Notes: generated from the letters alone by a model not told the origin. DNA of 64,000 bases from Romboutsia hominis (GCF_900002575.1 NZ_LN650648.1:434001-498000), one strand, 5' to 3'; shown: positions 1 through 9,466, counted from the first letter of the stretch. Translations and numbers: made by a program.

Positions 1-1877
1 GAACCTGTAGCCAAATAAGACATTAGTAAAACTGGTATGACTATTTCATTTGCAGGTAAACCAAGTATAAAGGCCAAAAGAATAAATCCATCAAGACCTA
101 TAAATTTAGCTATTGGATCAAGGAAATTTGCTACATGAACTAGAATACTCATGTCTCCTATATAAATATTAGCAAATACCCATGTCACAATACCAGCAGG
201 TATGGCAACTATAATTGCTCTGTATAAGACAAATAAAGTTCTATCAATAATAGATGTATATAAAACTCTTCCTACTTGAGGAGTTCTGTATGGTGGAAGC
301 TCTAGTGTAAAAGTAGAAGGAACTCCTTTTAATAGTGTCTTTGACAACCCATAAGAGACTAAAAGTGTTATTAATATACCAAATACTACTATCAAAGCAA
401 TGCAAAGAGCAGTTACTATACTTGTAGAAGTGGAACTTGCAATGGCTGAAGAGAAAAATATTGTAGCTACAGCAATCAAAGTTGGAAATCTACCATTACA
501 AGGAACAAAGTTATTGGTAAGTATTGCAATTAGTCTTTCTCTTGGAGAATCAATTATTCTACAACCTATAACACCAGCAGCATTACAACCAAATCCCATA
601 CACATAGTAAGACATTGTTTACCATGACAACATGCTTTTTTAAATAAATGATCTAAGTTAAATGCAACTCTAGGAAGATACCCAAAATCCTCAAGTAAAG
701 TAAATAGTGGGAAAAATATTGCCATAGGTGGCAACATTACAGAAACAACCCAAGCCAGAGTTCTATACATACCAAAAGTAAGCATTTCATTTAACCAAAC
801 AGGTAGATGTATAGTTTCTAAAAAATTATATATATGTGGTTCTATACCAAAAAGTACATTAGATATCATCTGTGAAGGATAGTTTGCACCTTGTATAGTT
901 AACCAAAGTATAAAAGCAAGACACAATAGCATTAAAGGAATTCCAAATACTTTAGATGTAATAATCTTATCTATTTTATCATCTCTCTTGTACTTTATAT
1001 CACTTTTTATATTTATAGATAAATTATATAGTTCAGAAGCATATTCATAATTAGTCTTACTTATACTATCTCTTATTGATTTTTTATCTATATTTAGTGG
1101 AAGTTTTGATTTAATTAAATCAATTGATTTGTTACAGTCACCATCTACATAGTCATTCATAGATTTATAAATACTATTATCTCCATCAATAAGCCTTAAA
1201 GCAAGCCATCTAGATTTTATAAAAGGAATATATTCTTTTAAGTCTTTTTCTATAATACTTACATAACTCTCAATTTCTTTATTATATTTTATAATTTTAT
1301 TATTATACTCGTATTGATTTAATACTACTTTATCTAAAGTACATAAAAGTTCATCAATTCCTTTTTTATTTCTAGCTGATGTCAAAACAACAGGTATTCC
1401 TAGATATTTTTCTATTTTGTCCTTATTAATAGAAATACCTTTTTTCTCAGCTTCATCAATTAGATTTATGCAAAGTATAACTTTATCAGTTAATTCCATA
1501 ATTTGAAAAACTAGATTGAAATTTCTTTCTAAAGATGTAGCATCAGCAACAACAATAACTGCGTCTGGATTTCCAAAACAAGCAAAATCCCTAGCCACCA
1601 TTTCTTCCTGTGATGCAGCAAATAGAGAGTAAGTACCTGGTAAATCTACTAAAGCATATTCTTTATTATTGTATTTAAAATCCCCACGAGCAGTGCAAAC
1701 TGTTTTACCAGGCCAATTGCCAGTATGTTGCTTTAAGCCGGTTAAAGTATTAAAAACAGTACTTTTACCAGTGTTAGGGTTACCAGCTAAGGCAATGACA
1801 TACTGGTTGGGCTTTCTTTCAATGTCAAACATATCTTTTAAGGATTTTGCTTTTGTAGAGTCATGAGTTAAACCCAT
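1..1877 (-). CDS. feoB: Ferrous iron transport protein B (FeoB), 3' end missing
   Basis: This is the GTPase-coupled inner-membrane Fe2+ permease. The reading frame is open from an ATG at 1877, preceded by a strong GGGGGG-type RBS, to the left edge, so about 625 residues are seen and the C-terminus is outside the window. The N-terminal G domain shows G1 GNPNTGKST at residues 32-40, G3 DLPGTYSL and G4 NLID. A helical linker follows, then the polytopic FeoB core with Gate motifs, including the conserved Cys in VPCNGR. It lies 29 nt downstream of feoA in the same orientation, so the two form a feoAB operon. A divergent DtxR-type regulator lies upstream, which suggests iron-dependent repression. 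Identification is firm. Confidence 0.96.
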   Translation of the reverse strand, partial: MGLTHDSTKAKSLKDMFDIERKPNQYVIALAGNPNTGKSTVFNTLTGLKQHTGNWPGKTVCTARGDFKYNNKEYALVDLPGTYSLFAASQEEMVARDFACFGNPDAVIVVADATSLERNFNLVFQIMELTDKVILCINLIDEAEKKGISINKDKIEKYLGIPVVLTSARNKKGIDELLCTLDKVVLNQYEYNNKIIKYNKEIESYVSIIEKDLKEYIPFIKSRWLALRLIDGDNSIYKSMNDYVDGDCNKSIDLIKSKLPLNIDKKSIRDSISKTNYEYASELYNLSINIKSDIKYKRDDKIDKIITSKVFGIPLMLLCLAFILWLTIQGANYPSQMISNVLFGIEPHIYNFLETIHLPVWLNEMLTFGMYRTLAWVVSVMLPPMAIFFPLFTLLEDFGYLPRVAFNLDHLFKKACCHGKQCLTMCMGFGCNAAGVIGCRIIDSPRERLIAILTNNFVPCNGRFPTLIAVATIFFSSAIASSTSTSIVTALCIALIVVFGILITLLVSYGLSKTLLKGVPSTFTLELPPYRTPQVGRVLYTSIIDRTLFVLYRAIIVAIPAGIVTWVFANIYIGDMSILVHVANFLDPIAKFIGLDGFILLAFILGLPANEIVIPVLLMSYLATG

Positions 1878-1906
1878 AATAAATCCCCCCTTTATAAAAC
1901 TAAAAA

Positions 1907-2134
1907 TTAAATTCTAGAAACAATAATGTTATCTCCCTCTTCTTTTCTAAGGGCTATTTTTGCTCCTCTTATATCGTATACTGTTAAATTATTTTTAGGT
2001 CCTTTTCTTATAACATGAACTAATGCACCATCTGTAAGACCTAGAGCAAGCATTCTTTCTCTTATATATCCATCAGTTAAAAGTTGTTTAACTATAACTG
2101 TAGAGTTTATATCTATATCACTGAGCTTAGTCAT
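1907..2134 (-). CDS. feoA: FeoA-domain protein
   Basis: This is a 75-residue SH3-like FeoA protein, the small cytosolic partner of FeoB in ferrous iron uptake. The sequence has the family pattern: an N-terminal strand, the segment RERMLALGLTDGALVHVIRK, and a C-terminal IALRKEEGDNIIV strand. The length is typical for a free-standing FeoA. A GGAGGTGC ribosome-binding site lies just upstream of the ATG. It is the first gene of the feoAB operon, and a DtxR-like inverted repeat lies about 25 nt upstream of its start codon. Confidence 0.93.
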   Translation of the reverse strand: MTKLSDIDINSTVIVKQLLTDGYIRERMLALGLTDGALVHVIRKGPKNNLTVYDIRGAKIALRKEEGDNIIVSRI

Positions 2135-2158
2135 AATGCACCTCCATAAAATTCAAAC

Positions 2159-2172
2159 TTAGTCTAAGCTAA
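2159..2172. promoter_or_regulatory. Possible DtxR/IdeR-type operator of feoAB
   Basis: TTAGTCTAAGCTAA is an imperfect inverted repeat with TTAG and CTAA ends. It resembles the half-sites of DtxR/IdeR operators (TTAGG-TTAGCCTAA type). It sits between the divergent feoA and DtxR-family genes, close to the feoA start. The function is inferred from sequence likeness and position only. Confidence 0.4.
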
Positions 2173-2279
2173 CTTTCACACTAAATACTATGAAAAAATT
2201 ATAAGAAATGTTACATAAAAGTACTATTAAAAATAGGCATTTAATATATTTAATATAAGACACATAGGAGGTTAAAACA

Positions 2280-2759
2280 ATGAATAATGAGTATTACACA
2301 TTTAATGAATATATAAAAAATAATAAACTTAGTCCTAGCGAAGAAGACTATATTGAGATGATATATAGATTATATCTAGAAAATAAGAAAATTAAAGTTG
2401 CTGAAGTTGCATTAGCGCTAAATGTAAAAATACCATCAGCAAGTAAGATGGTAAAAAGGCTGAGCGGTAAAAATTTATTGGAACATGAAAGATATGGATG
2501 TATAAATTTAAGTCGTGAAGGCAAGAAAATTGGAGAAAAATTATTAAAAAGGCATGACACTATAGAATCGTTTTTAAAAATTATAGGTGTTCAAAATAAT
2601 CTTCATGAAGAAACTGAAAAAATTGAACATACTATTAGGGAAGAAACATTAGAAAAAATAAGTTTATTAGTAGGATTTTTAGGTGAAAATAAATCTATAT
2701 TGAAAGAGTTTAAAGACTATATATTAGAAAAGGCGATGCATATTAATAAAAATAACTAA
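2280..2759 (+). CDS. DtxR/MntR-family metal-dependent transcriptional regulator
   Basis: This 159-residue regulator has an N-terminal winged helix-turn-helix (about residues 17-80) and the metal-binding dimerization domain, without the C-terminal SH3 domain of DtxR. Residues D23, E26, H92, E113, E116 and H117 match, in spacing, the metal ligands of Bacillus MntR (D8, E11, H77, E99, E102, H103). It should therefore bind Fe2+ or Mn2+ and repress DNA targets when loaded. The divergent neighbour feoAB makes iron the likelier signal, although the ligand set is MntR-like. The start follows an AGGAGG site at about 2267. Confidence 0.88.
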   Translation: MNNEYYTFNEYIKNNKLSPSEEDYIEMIYRLYLENKKIKVAEVALALNVKIPSASKMVKRLSGKNLLEHERYGCINLSREGKKIGEKLLKRHDTIESFLKIIGVQNNLHEETEKIEHTIREETLEKISLLVGFLGENKSILKEFKDYILEKAMHINKNN

Positions 2760-2856
2760 TAATTAAATATATATTGTTAAAAATAACTTATAGAATGATT
2801 GAATACAAAATATTAAATTTAACATAAATTGAACAAAAGAAAAGGAGACATACTTT

Positions 2857-4518
2857 ATGAATAAGGATAGCATAAAAGTTATTCCACTTGGAGGTCTTGG
2901 AGAAATAGGAAAAAATATAACTGCGATAGAGTATAATAATGAAATAATCATTATTGATTGTGGGATATCTTTTCCGGATGAAGATATGTATGGAGTAGAT
3001 TTAGTTATACCAGATATACGATATCTGTTAGATAAAAAAGATAAAGTAAAGGGAATGTTTTTAACACATGGACACGAAGACCATATAGGAGCTATACCAT
3101 ATATATTAAAACAGTTAAATATACCAGTATACGGAACGAAACTTACAATAGGACTAGTAGAGAATAAGTTAAAGGAACATGATTTGTTAAATCATGTAGA
3201 TTTAAACCCTGTAAAAGCTGGTCAAAGTATAAAATTAGAAAATATGAAAATAGAATTTATCAGGATGACTCATAGTATAGCCGATGCGTGTGGATTAGCC
3301 ATACACACACCTTTAGGTATAATACTTCATACAGGAGACTTTAAGATAGATTACACTCCTATAGATGGGCGAATGACAGATTTAAACAGAATAGCTACAC
3401 TGGGCAAAAAAGGTGTACTACTTTTAATGGCAGATAGCACAAATGTTGAAAGAAGTGGACATTCTATATCTGAAAAAACTATAGGAGAAACATTAAATAG
3501 AATTTTTACAAATGCTAAAGGAAGAATAATTGTAGCTACATTTGCTTCTAATATTCATAGAATGCAACAGATAGTAAATGCATCTGTAATGCAAAATCGT
3601 AAAGTAGTATTTAGTGGGAGAAGTATGGAAAATATATCTCAAGTAGCTATGGAACTAGGATATTTGCATATACCTACAGAATACATAGTAGATATAGATG
3701 ATATAAGTAAGTATCCAAATAATGAAATAACTATAATAACAACAGGAAGCCAGGGAGAACCAATGGCGGGTCTTTCTAGAATAGCTTATGGATCACATAG
3801 AAAGATAATTATAGAACCAGACGACTTTTTTATAATATCTGCATCACCTATACCTGGTAATGATAAGTTAGTTTCTAGGGTTATAAACCAATTATTTAAA
3901 AAAGGTGTAGATGTTATATATGAGGATTTAGAAGAAATCCATGTGTCAGGACATGCCTATCAAGAGGAGTTAAAGCTTATTCATAGCTTAGTTAAGCCTA
4001 AGTACTTTATGCCAGTACACGGAGAATATAGACACTTAAAACATCATAAAGATTTGGCTATAAAGTTAGGAATGAAGCCTCAAAATGTATTTACCTTAGA
4101 AACTGGACAAGTGTTAGAAATAACTAATGAAGGGGTAAATGCAAATAAAAGAGTTCATACAGGGGTTATATTTGTAGATGGTTTAGGAGTTGGTGATGTA
4201 GGAAATATTGTACTTAGAGATAGAAGAGATTTAGCTAAAGATGGAATGGTAACTATTGTAGTTGCTATAAATAGAGATAGTTATAGTATAGTAGCAGGTC
4301 CAGACGTAATAACTAGAGGATTTATATACGCTAGAGAAGCAGAGGATTTAATAAATAAAATAAAGGAGGTATCAAAAGAAGAGATAGAAAAATGCCTAGA
4401 ACAAGAAATATTGGAGTGGCAAATACTAAAAACAAATATTAAAAGATCCATAGAACAATTGCTATACCATAAAACTAAAAGAAGACCTATTGTTTTCCCT
4501 ATAATAATGGAAGTATAG
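2857..4518 (+). CDS. rnjA: Ribonuclease J
   Basis: This is a metallo-beta-lactamase / beta-CASP ribonuclease of 553 residues, the normal length for RNase J. It degrades and matures mRNA and rRNA with endo- and 5'-exonuclease activity. The zinc motif HGHEDH is at residues 71-76. Further motifs include HTGDFKID, DSTN and, in the C-terminal part, HVSGHA and MPVHGE. The start ATG follows an AAAGGAGA site. It stands alone, ending at a bidirectional terminator shared with the convergent Sel1-repeat gene. Whether it corresponds to RNase J1 or J2 cannot be settled here. Confidence 0.95.
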   Translation: MNKDSIKVIPLGGLGEIGKNITAIEYNNEIIIIDCGISFPDEDMYGVDLVIPDIRYLLDKKDKVKGMFLTHGHEDHIGAIPYILKQLNIPVYGTKLTIGLVENKLKEHDLLNHVDLNPVKAGQSIKLENMKIEFIRMTHSIADACGLAIHTPLGIILHTGDFKIDYTPIDGRMTDLNRIATLGKKGVLLLMADSTNVERSGHSISEKTIGETLNRIFTNAKGRIIVATFASNIHRMQQIVNASVMQNRKVVFSGRSMENISQVAMELGYLHIPTEYIVDIDDISKYPNNEITIITTGSQGEPMAGLSRIAYGSHRKIIIEPDDFFIISASPIPGNDKLVSRVINQLFKKGVDVIYEDLEEIHVSGHAYQEELKLIHSLVKPKYFMPVHGEYRHLKHHKDLAIKLGMKPQNVFTLETGQVLEITNEGVNANKRVHTGVIFVDGLGVGDVGNIVLRDRRDLAKDGMVTIVVAINRDSYSIVAGPDVITRGFIYAREAEDLINKIKEVSKEEIEKCLEQEILEWQILKTNIKRSIEQLLYHKTKRRPIVFPIIMEV

Positions 4519-4550
4519 TATATAAAGATATATTAAATAATATAACAAAA

Positions 4551-4607
4551 AATTAAAAAGCCTTCTATTTGTTTATTTTAAACTAATAGAAGACTTTTTA
4601 ATTTTTT
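4551..4607. terminator. Bidirectional rho-independent terminator
   Basis: A 19-bp stem with one mismatch (4551-4569 with 4585-4603) carries T-rich flanks on both sides. It lies between the convergent RNase J and Sel1-repeat genes. Confidence 0.85.
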
Positions 4608-4608
4608 A

Positions 4609-5403
4609 CTACTTATTAGAGTTAGAAAGTGCTTTTGAGTACCACTTTAAAGATTTAGTATAGTCTTTTTCAATACCAAGTCCATCTTTATACATATTAG
4701 CTACTTTTATCTGTGCATATCCGTTCCCACCTTCAGCTAATTTAAGGTATATATCAAATGCTTTAGTATAGTCGATTTTACCTAAAGTCCCATTATAGTA
4801 GTTATCAGCATCTATTAGTCTTTTATCCTCAATATCATCGCTAAAATTAGAATTTTCAATAACTAACTCTTCAAAGTTGCCAAAATCTTCAATAGTGTAA
4901 GGAATATTAATATCATTATTCATATTTATATTAGAAAAATCTAAGATATCATTATTAATCCAATAATTTAATGCTTTATTATAGTCTTTATTTTCTCCAT
5001 AGCCATTATAGTATAAATAGTCCAAAACATCTTTGGCTAATATATAGCCTAAATCGACAAGTTTCTCTAAATAGGCATGAGCTTTACAATAGTCTTTTTT
5101 ATCTTCAGAGAAAACATAGATTAATGCTAGGTTAAACATAGCAGTTAAATTTCCTAAATCCTTAGCCTTTTCAAAGTAATATACACTATCTTCTAAATTT
5201 TTATTTACCCCTTCTCCATTAAAAGATAAAACACCGAGCATGTTAAAAGCTTCAGCTATATTAAAAGTGGAAGCTTTTAAATATAAACCAAATGCTTTTT
5301 TAAAATTTTTTTCTACATCTAGGCCATAATAGTATATATTTCCTAAATTAAAAAATCGAATCCCATTATTTATATATTTATTTTCTGTATTTATAAAACT
5401 CAA
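4609..5403 (-). CDS. Sel1-like repeat (SLR/TPR-type) protein
   Basis: This alpha-solenoid protein of about 264 residues is built of Sel1-type repeats: A-x-x-x-L-G-x-x-Y/F-x-x-G-x-G-V-x-K-x-x-x-K-A. Clear copies include LGNIYYYGLDVEKNFKKA, LGVLSFNGEGVNKNLEDS and the C-terminal VANMYKDGLGIEKDYTKS. Such proteins act as adaptors in protein-protein contacts; no enzymatic motif is seen. The frame extends to a GTG at 5442. I prefer the TTG at 5403 because GGAGGAG lies at ideal spacing before it, while the GTG has no RBS. There is no signal peptide. The function is unknown. Confidence 0.75.
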   Translation of the reverse strand: MSFINTENKYINNGIRFFNLGNIYYYGLDVEKNFKKAFGLYLKASTFNIAEAFNMLGVLSFNGEGVNKNLEDSVYYFEKAKDLGNLTAMFNLALIYVFSEDKKDYCKAHAYLEKLVDLGYILAKDVLDYLYYNGYGENKDYNKALNYWINNDILDFSNINMNNDINIPYTIEDFGNFEELVIENSNFSDDIEDKRLIDADNYYNGTLGKIDYTKAFDIYLKLAEGGNGYAQIKVANMYKDGLGIEKDYTKSLKWYSKALSNSNK

Positions 5404-5631
5404 ATATATCTCCTCCAATAAAGTTACATAAGACTTTAACACTTATTATATTACTAAATATAATATGAATGAAATTTATAAAGGGTGAATTAAAATATAC
5501 TATATGTAGGACTATAGTGGAATTGTTTACGATATAGAAATTACCATATAAAATGAAAAAGGTTAAGGTTATAGGCATAGCTGAGAATTATGTATCTCAT
5601 TATGTTTAGATGTTTAACAAATACTATATAA

Positions 5632-5814
5632 AGTTTAAATTATGTAGTTATTATAATGACAGTATCAATAGGAGCTTTAGCCTTTATGCTTCTTTATAAA
5701 CTGGCAAATGTAAATATTTCAGAAATAATGAGAAAAGTAATTACGATAAAAGTCTTGGGATTTTATGATAATGAGGTAAGTATTTATATACAGAGAAAGT
5801 ACAATGTTTGGTAG
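5632..5814 (+). pseudogene. Remnant of an FtsX-like ABC transporter permease
   Basis: The frame from 5632 to the TAG at 5812-5814 encodes about 60 residues matching the near-C-terminal part of FtsX-type permeases. There is a TM helix (VSIGALAFMLLYKLANVNIS), then the hallmark E-x-x-R-x-x-x-T-I-K-V-L-G-F-Y-D-N-E-V segment. Nothing upstream encodes the remaining several hundred residues, there is no start or RBS, and the frame stops just after the motif. It is a decayed fragment. The rest of the 5404-6050 gap (about 650 nt) shows nothing else I recognise. Confidence 0.7.
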
Positions 5815-6050
5815 AATAGCAGGTTACAAAAGTTATATAATTGCATTTATATTTAAAATAGTATTATGATTAATTATCAATATATCCATGTATCATAATT
5901 AAAAAATGTAGAAATAGTGGAATTTCTCAAATCTGTCGATTAATGATGTAAATTGCAAATATAAAATTATATCAAAAATAAACCGTCCTACATAATATAT
6001 CTTAAGAGTATAAAAACTCTAGAATATAAATGACAACAGGAGGTAAATAT

Positions 6051-6239
6051 ATGAGTAATATGTTAGACAGATTCTTTGGAGGCTGTGAAGGTGGATTTGG
6101 AGCATGGTGGATAATAGTACTATTTTTCTTATTCCTAGCATTTGGAGATGTATGGTGTGAAATAGATATATGTTCATGGATACCATTTTTAATATTATTA
6201 TTAATAATATGTGGACAAGAAGGATTCTTTGATTGTTAA
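6051..6239 (+). CDS. Small Cys-containing hydrophobic membrane protein
   Basis: This is a 62-residue protein. The start at 6051 follows an AGGAGGTAAATAT ribosome-binding site; an upstream in-frame ATG at 6030 lacks one. The N-terminus is Gly-rich with one Cys, followed by two hydrophobic segments (about residues 18-31 and 41-54) around a short acidic Cys-containing loop, and it ends in Asp-Cys. It resembles the short Gly/Cys-rich membrane proteins that occur in several copies in Peptostreptococcaceae, sometimes labelled chorion-like high-cysteine proteins. No function is known to me. Its own terminator follows. Confidence 0.7.
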   Translation: MSNMLDRFFGGCEGGFGAWWIIVLFFLFLAFGDVWCEIDICSWIPFLILLLIICGQEGFFDC

Positions 6240-6262
6240 ATTAAACTAAATATAATTAAATT

Positions 6263-6296
6263 AAAAAGCTAAGAGTAAAATCTTAGCTTTTTAAAT
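6263..6296 (+). terminator. Rho-independent terminator
   Basis: The stem AAAAAGCTAAGA / TCTTAGCTTTTT (6263-6274 with 6281-6292) has a 6-nt loop and follows the small membrane-protein gene. Confidence 0.85.
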
Positions 6297-6507
6297 TATT
6301 TTAAAACAAAACTTAAAAAAATAAGTATTTTTGCTGATTTACTTGTATATTTTAATATATTTGTGAATACTTAATATATATAAATATATATATTAAAAAT
6401 ACAAAAAATAATCTTGAAATATTGAAAAGTTGAATGTATAATATAACCTTAAAGTGAAAATAAGAGAAAAAATATTACATTTTTAAACAAATTTCACTAA
6501 TACGAAT

Positions 6508-6552
6508 AAAAATATATATAAAAATACGGTTATCAAAAATTAAATAATTTAG
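6508..6552 (+). repeat. Copy 1 of a 45-48 nt imperfect direct repeat flanking the DUF1846 gene
   Basis: The core TATAAAAATACGGTTATCAA with AT-rich flanks lies just upstream of the DUF1846 start. A second copy is at 8142-8189 downstream of the gene. The copies agree over most positions, with a 2-nt length difference. The rest of the 6297-6564 spacer is AT-rich with no recognisable element. Confidence 0.6.
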
Positions 6553-6564
6553 TGAGGTGCAAAG

Positions 6565-8073
6565 ATGAAGATAGGATTCGATCACAAGAAATATCTAGAA
6601 GAGCAATCAAAATATATCTTAGAAAGAGTTAATAATTTTGACAAACTTTATTTAGAATTTGGTGGTAAGCTAATAGGAGATTTACATGCTAAAAGAGTAT
6701 TACCAGGTTTTGATGAAAATGCCAAAATAAAAGTACTTCAACACATAAAAGAAAAAGTAGAAGTTGTGATATGTGTTTATGCAGGAGATATAGAAAGAAA
6801 TAAGATAAGAGGAGACTTCGGTATAACTTATGATATGGAAGTTCTAAGACTTATCGATGATTTAAGAAGTTACGAATTAGATGTAAACAGCGTTGTTATA
6901 ACAAGATATGAAGGACAACCTGCTACAACAGTTTTCATAAATAAATTAGAGCGTAGAGGAATAAAAGTATATAAGCATGCCCCAACAAAAGGTTACCCAA
7001 CAGATGTTGATACAATAGTAAGTGATGAAGGATATGGAGCAAATCCATACATAGAAACTACTAAGCCTATAGTTGTTGTTACAGCTCCAGGTCCAAATAG
7101 TGGTAAGCTTGGTACTTGTTTAAGTCAGTTATACCATGAAAATAAAAGAGGAAATGCTGTTGGATATTCTAAATTTGAAACATTCCCAGTATGGAATGTA
7201 CCTTTAAAGCATCCTTTAAATATAGCTTATGAAGCAGCTACAGTAGATTTAAAAGACGTAAATATGATAGACTCGTTCCATCTTGAAAAATACGGTGAAA
7301 TGTCTGTAAACTACAATAGAGATTTAGAATTATTCCCAGTTCTTAAAAAAATAATCGAAAAAATAACAGGAAAAGAATCTATATATCAATCACCAACAGA
7401 CATGGGTGTTAATAGAGTTGGATTTGGTATAGTAGATGATGAAGTTGTACAAGAAGCATCTAGACAAGAAATAATAAGAAGATATTTCAAGACTGCTTGT
7501 GAATACAAAAAAGGACAAGTTGATAAAGGTGCTTTTGAAAGAATACAAGTTATAATGCAAGGACTTAACTTAAAGCCAGAAGATAGAACAGTTGTTATGC
7601 CAGCAAGAGAGTACAGCAACAAATTAAAAGAAGCTGCAAATAAAAATGATATGTGCCCAGTTGTTGCAATAGAATTAAATGATGGGGTAATACTTACAGG
7701 TAAAGGTTCAGAATTAATGGATGCAACTGCAGCAGCAACATTAAATGCTATAAAACATTTAGCAAATATAGATGATGAATTACATCTAATATCACCAGCT
7801 ATACTTGAGCCAATTGTAAACTTAAAAACTAAAACTTTAGGAAGTAGAAATCCAGAGTTAAGTTGTGAAGAAGTTTTAACTGCACTTAGCATATGCGCTG
7901 TTACAAACCCAACTGCACAAGTTGTACTTGACAAATTACCTTTATTAAAAGGAGCTCAAGCACACTCAACAACTATATTAAGTAAAAGTGATGAACAAAC
8001 ATTTAGAGAACTTGGAATAGATGTAACATCTGATCCAGAGTATCCATCGCAAAATCTTTACTACGCAAATTAA
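6565..8073 (+). CDS. DUF1846 (UPF0371) family protein
   Basis: This 502-residue protein has the usual full length of the DUF1846 family. Recognisable segments are the N-terminal [18 protein letters not shown], the KVLPGF-like region, and [20 protein letters not shown], which looks like a nucleotide- or phosphate-binding loop in the P-loop position. The biochemical role of the family is not established; structural-genomics models exist. It has a canonical GTGAGGTG ribosome-binding site, is monocistronic with a strong terminator, and is flanked by an imperfect direct repeat. It is cytosolic, without a signal peptide or membrane segments. Confidence 0.88.
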   Translation: MKIGFDHKKYLEEQSKYILERVNNFDKLYLEFGGKLIGDLHAKRVLPGFDENAKIKVLQHIKEKVEVVICVYAGDIERNKIRGDFGITYDMEVLRLIDDLRSYELDVNSVVITRYEGQPATTVFINKLERRGIKVYKHAPTKGYPTDVDTIVSDEGYGANPYIETTKPIVVVTAPGPNSGKLGTCLSQLYHENKRGNAVGYSKFETFPVWNVPLKHPLNIAYEAATVDLKDVNMIDSFHLEKYGEMSVNYNRDLELFPVLKKIIEKITGKESIYQSPTDMGVNRVGFGIVDDEVVQEASRQEIIRRYFKTACEYKKGQVDKGAFERIQVIMQGLNLKPEDRTVVMPAREYSNKLKEAANKNDMCPVVAIELNDGVILTGKGSELMDATAAATLNAIKHLANIDDELHLISPAILEPIVNLKTKTLGSRNPELSCEEVLTALSICAVTNPTAQVVLDKLPLLKGAQAHSTTILSKSDEQTFRELGIDVTSDPEYPSQNLYYAN

Positions 8074-8091
8074 AAATTGATATAAAAAATC

Positions 8092-8125
8092 AGACCATAT
8101 TACAAATAGTAGTATGGTCTTTTTG
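8092..8125 (+). terminator. Rho-independent terminator of the DUF1846 gene
   Basis: AGACCATA (8092-8099) pairs with TATGGTCT (8113-8120) and is followed by a T tract. Confidence 0.85.
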
Positions 8126-8141
8126 TATACAATTACAAAAT

Positions 8142-8189
8142 AAAAATAAATATAAAAATACGGTCATCAAGAACTAAAAATAACTTAGT
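8142..8189 (+). repeat. Copy 2 of the direct repeat flanking the DUF1846 gene
   Basis: The core TATAAAAATACGGTCATCAA lies downstream of the DUF1846 terminator and upstream of dinB. It matches copy 1 at 6508-6552 with a few substitutions. Confidence 0.6.
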
Positions 8190-8353
8190 TCCTTGGAATA
8201 ACTATTTTAAAGGTTTTTTCAAAAATTTGCAAGTTATTTTTTAAAAAACTTTAAATAATATATAAAAAGCAGAATTGAGGCAAATAAAATATAAAAATAA
8301 ACCAAAATTAATGTAAGATATATATATAAATCAAGATTTAAAAGGTGATTAAA

Positions 8354-9466
8354 TTGGTAGATAATAGAAAAATAATTCATATAGATATGGATGCCTTTTA
8401 TGCATCTATAGAGCAAAGAGATAACCCAAGTTTAAGAGGGAAACCTGTGATAGTTGGAGGGAGACCAGAAAGTAGAGGAGTTGTAGCTACTTGTTCATAT
8501 GAAGCTAGAAAATATGGGATTCACTCAGCTATGCCATCAAAAACTGCATATAAGAGGTGCCCATATGCATATTTCATAAGGCCTAGATTTGAAGAATATC
8601 ATAAAGTATCACAAAAGATAAGAAATATATTTTATAGATATACAGATTTAGTAGAGCCTTTATCTTTAGATGAGGCATACTTAGATGTTACTAAAAATAA
8701 AAAAGGAATAAAATATGCAACACAAATAGCTAAGATGATAAAGAAAGATATTTTAAGAGAAGTTGGATTAACTTCTTCTGCAGGGGTATCTTATAATAAA
8801 TTTTTGGCTAAGCTAGCATCAGACTACAAAAAGCCTAATGGATTAACGGTAATAACACCAGAAAATAAACAAGAATTTTTAGACAAGCTCCCAATAAACA
8901 AATTTTTTGGAGTTGGCAAGGTAACAGCAAAAACACTAAATAATTTAGGAATAAAAAATGGATATGATTTAAGGCAATTAGATATTAGTGAATTAGAATC
9001 AATATTTAAAAATAGAGGTTATGTATTTTATCAATTTGCAAGAGGCATTGATTATAGAGAAGTTAAACCGCATAGAGAAAGAAAATCAGTTGGTTCAGAA
9101 ACTACTTTAAAAAATAACTTAAGTATAGATGATGAGGAAGTTTTAGAGATACTTTCACAAATATGTGAAGATGTATCACATAGACTATCATATTCTAATA
9201 ATTTAGGAAAAACTATAACTTTAAAAATAAAGTATGATGACTTTAGTCAAATAACAAGGAGCTTAAGTTTAAGAAATCCAATATATAAAAAAGAGGATAT
9301 TAGAACTAATGTATATGAATTATTAAAAAATGTGGATACTAAAAATAAACAGATAAGATTACTAGGAGTAACCGTATCTAATTTAGTAGATTCTAAAAAA
9401 GAATGCACAAATGTAACTATATTTGAATATATAAATAATATGAATAACAATACTAATTTAAATTAA
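8354..9466 (+). CDS. dinB: DNA polymerase IV (Y-family translesion polymerase)
   Basis: This error-prone Y-family polymerase takes part in translesion synthesis. Catalytic acidic residues are visible: D11 in HIDMDAFYASIE and D106-E107 in SLDEAYLDV. The HhH region (FFGVGKVTAKTL) and the little-finger domain follow. The length of 370 residues is usual. I place the start at the TTG at 8354, about 7 nt after AAGGTGA; an in-frame GTG at 8345 overlaps that RBS. It lacks the C-terminal beta-clamp peptide I would expect at the very end, or has a weak one. It is monocistronic. Confidence 0.94.
   Translation: MVDNRKIIHIDMDAFYASIEQRDNPSLRGKPVIVGGRPESRGVVATCSYEARKYGIHSAMPSKTAYKRCPYAYFIRPRFEEYHKVSQKIRNIFYRYTDLVEPLSLDEAYLDVTKNKKGIKYATQIAKMIKKDILREVGLTSSAGVSYNKFLAKLASDYKKPNGLTVITPENKQEFLDKLPINKFFGVGKVTAKTLNNLGIKNGYDLRQLDISELESIFKNRGYVFYQFARGIDYREVKPHRERKSVGSETTLKNNLSIDDEEVLEILSQICEDVSHRLSYSNNLGKTITLKIKYDDFSQITRSLSLRNPIYKKEDIRTNVYELLKNVDTKNKQIRLLGVTVSNLVDSKKECTNVTIFEYINNMNNNTNLN

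Noticed and set aside
400-1866. Plus-strand frames at 400-627 and 1669-1866
   Set aside because: Both are antisense to feoB, whose frame is open through the whole region with clear GTPase motifs.
2208-2217. ATGTTACAT near the DtxR-family gene, considered as an HcpR/FNR box
   Set aside because: Only one half-site is present; no TGTAAC arm at the right distance.
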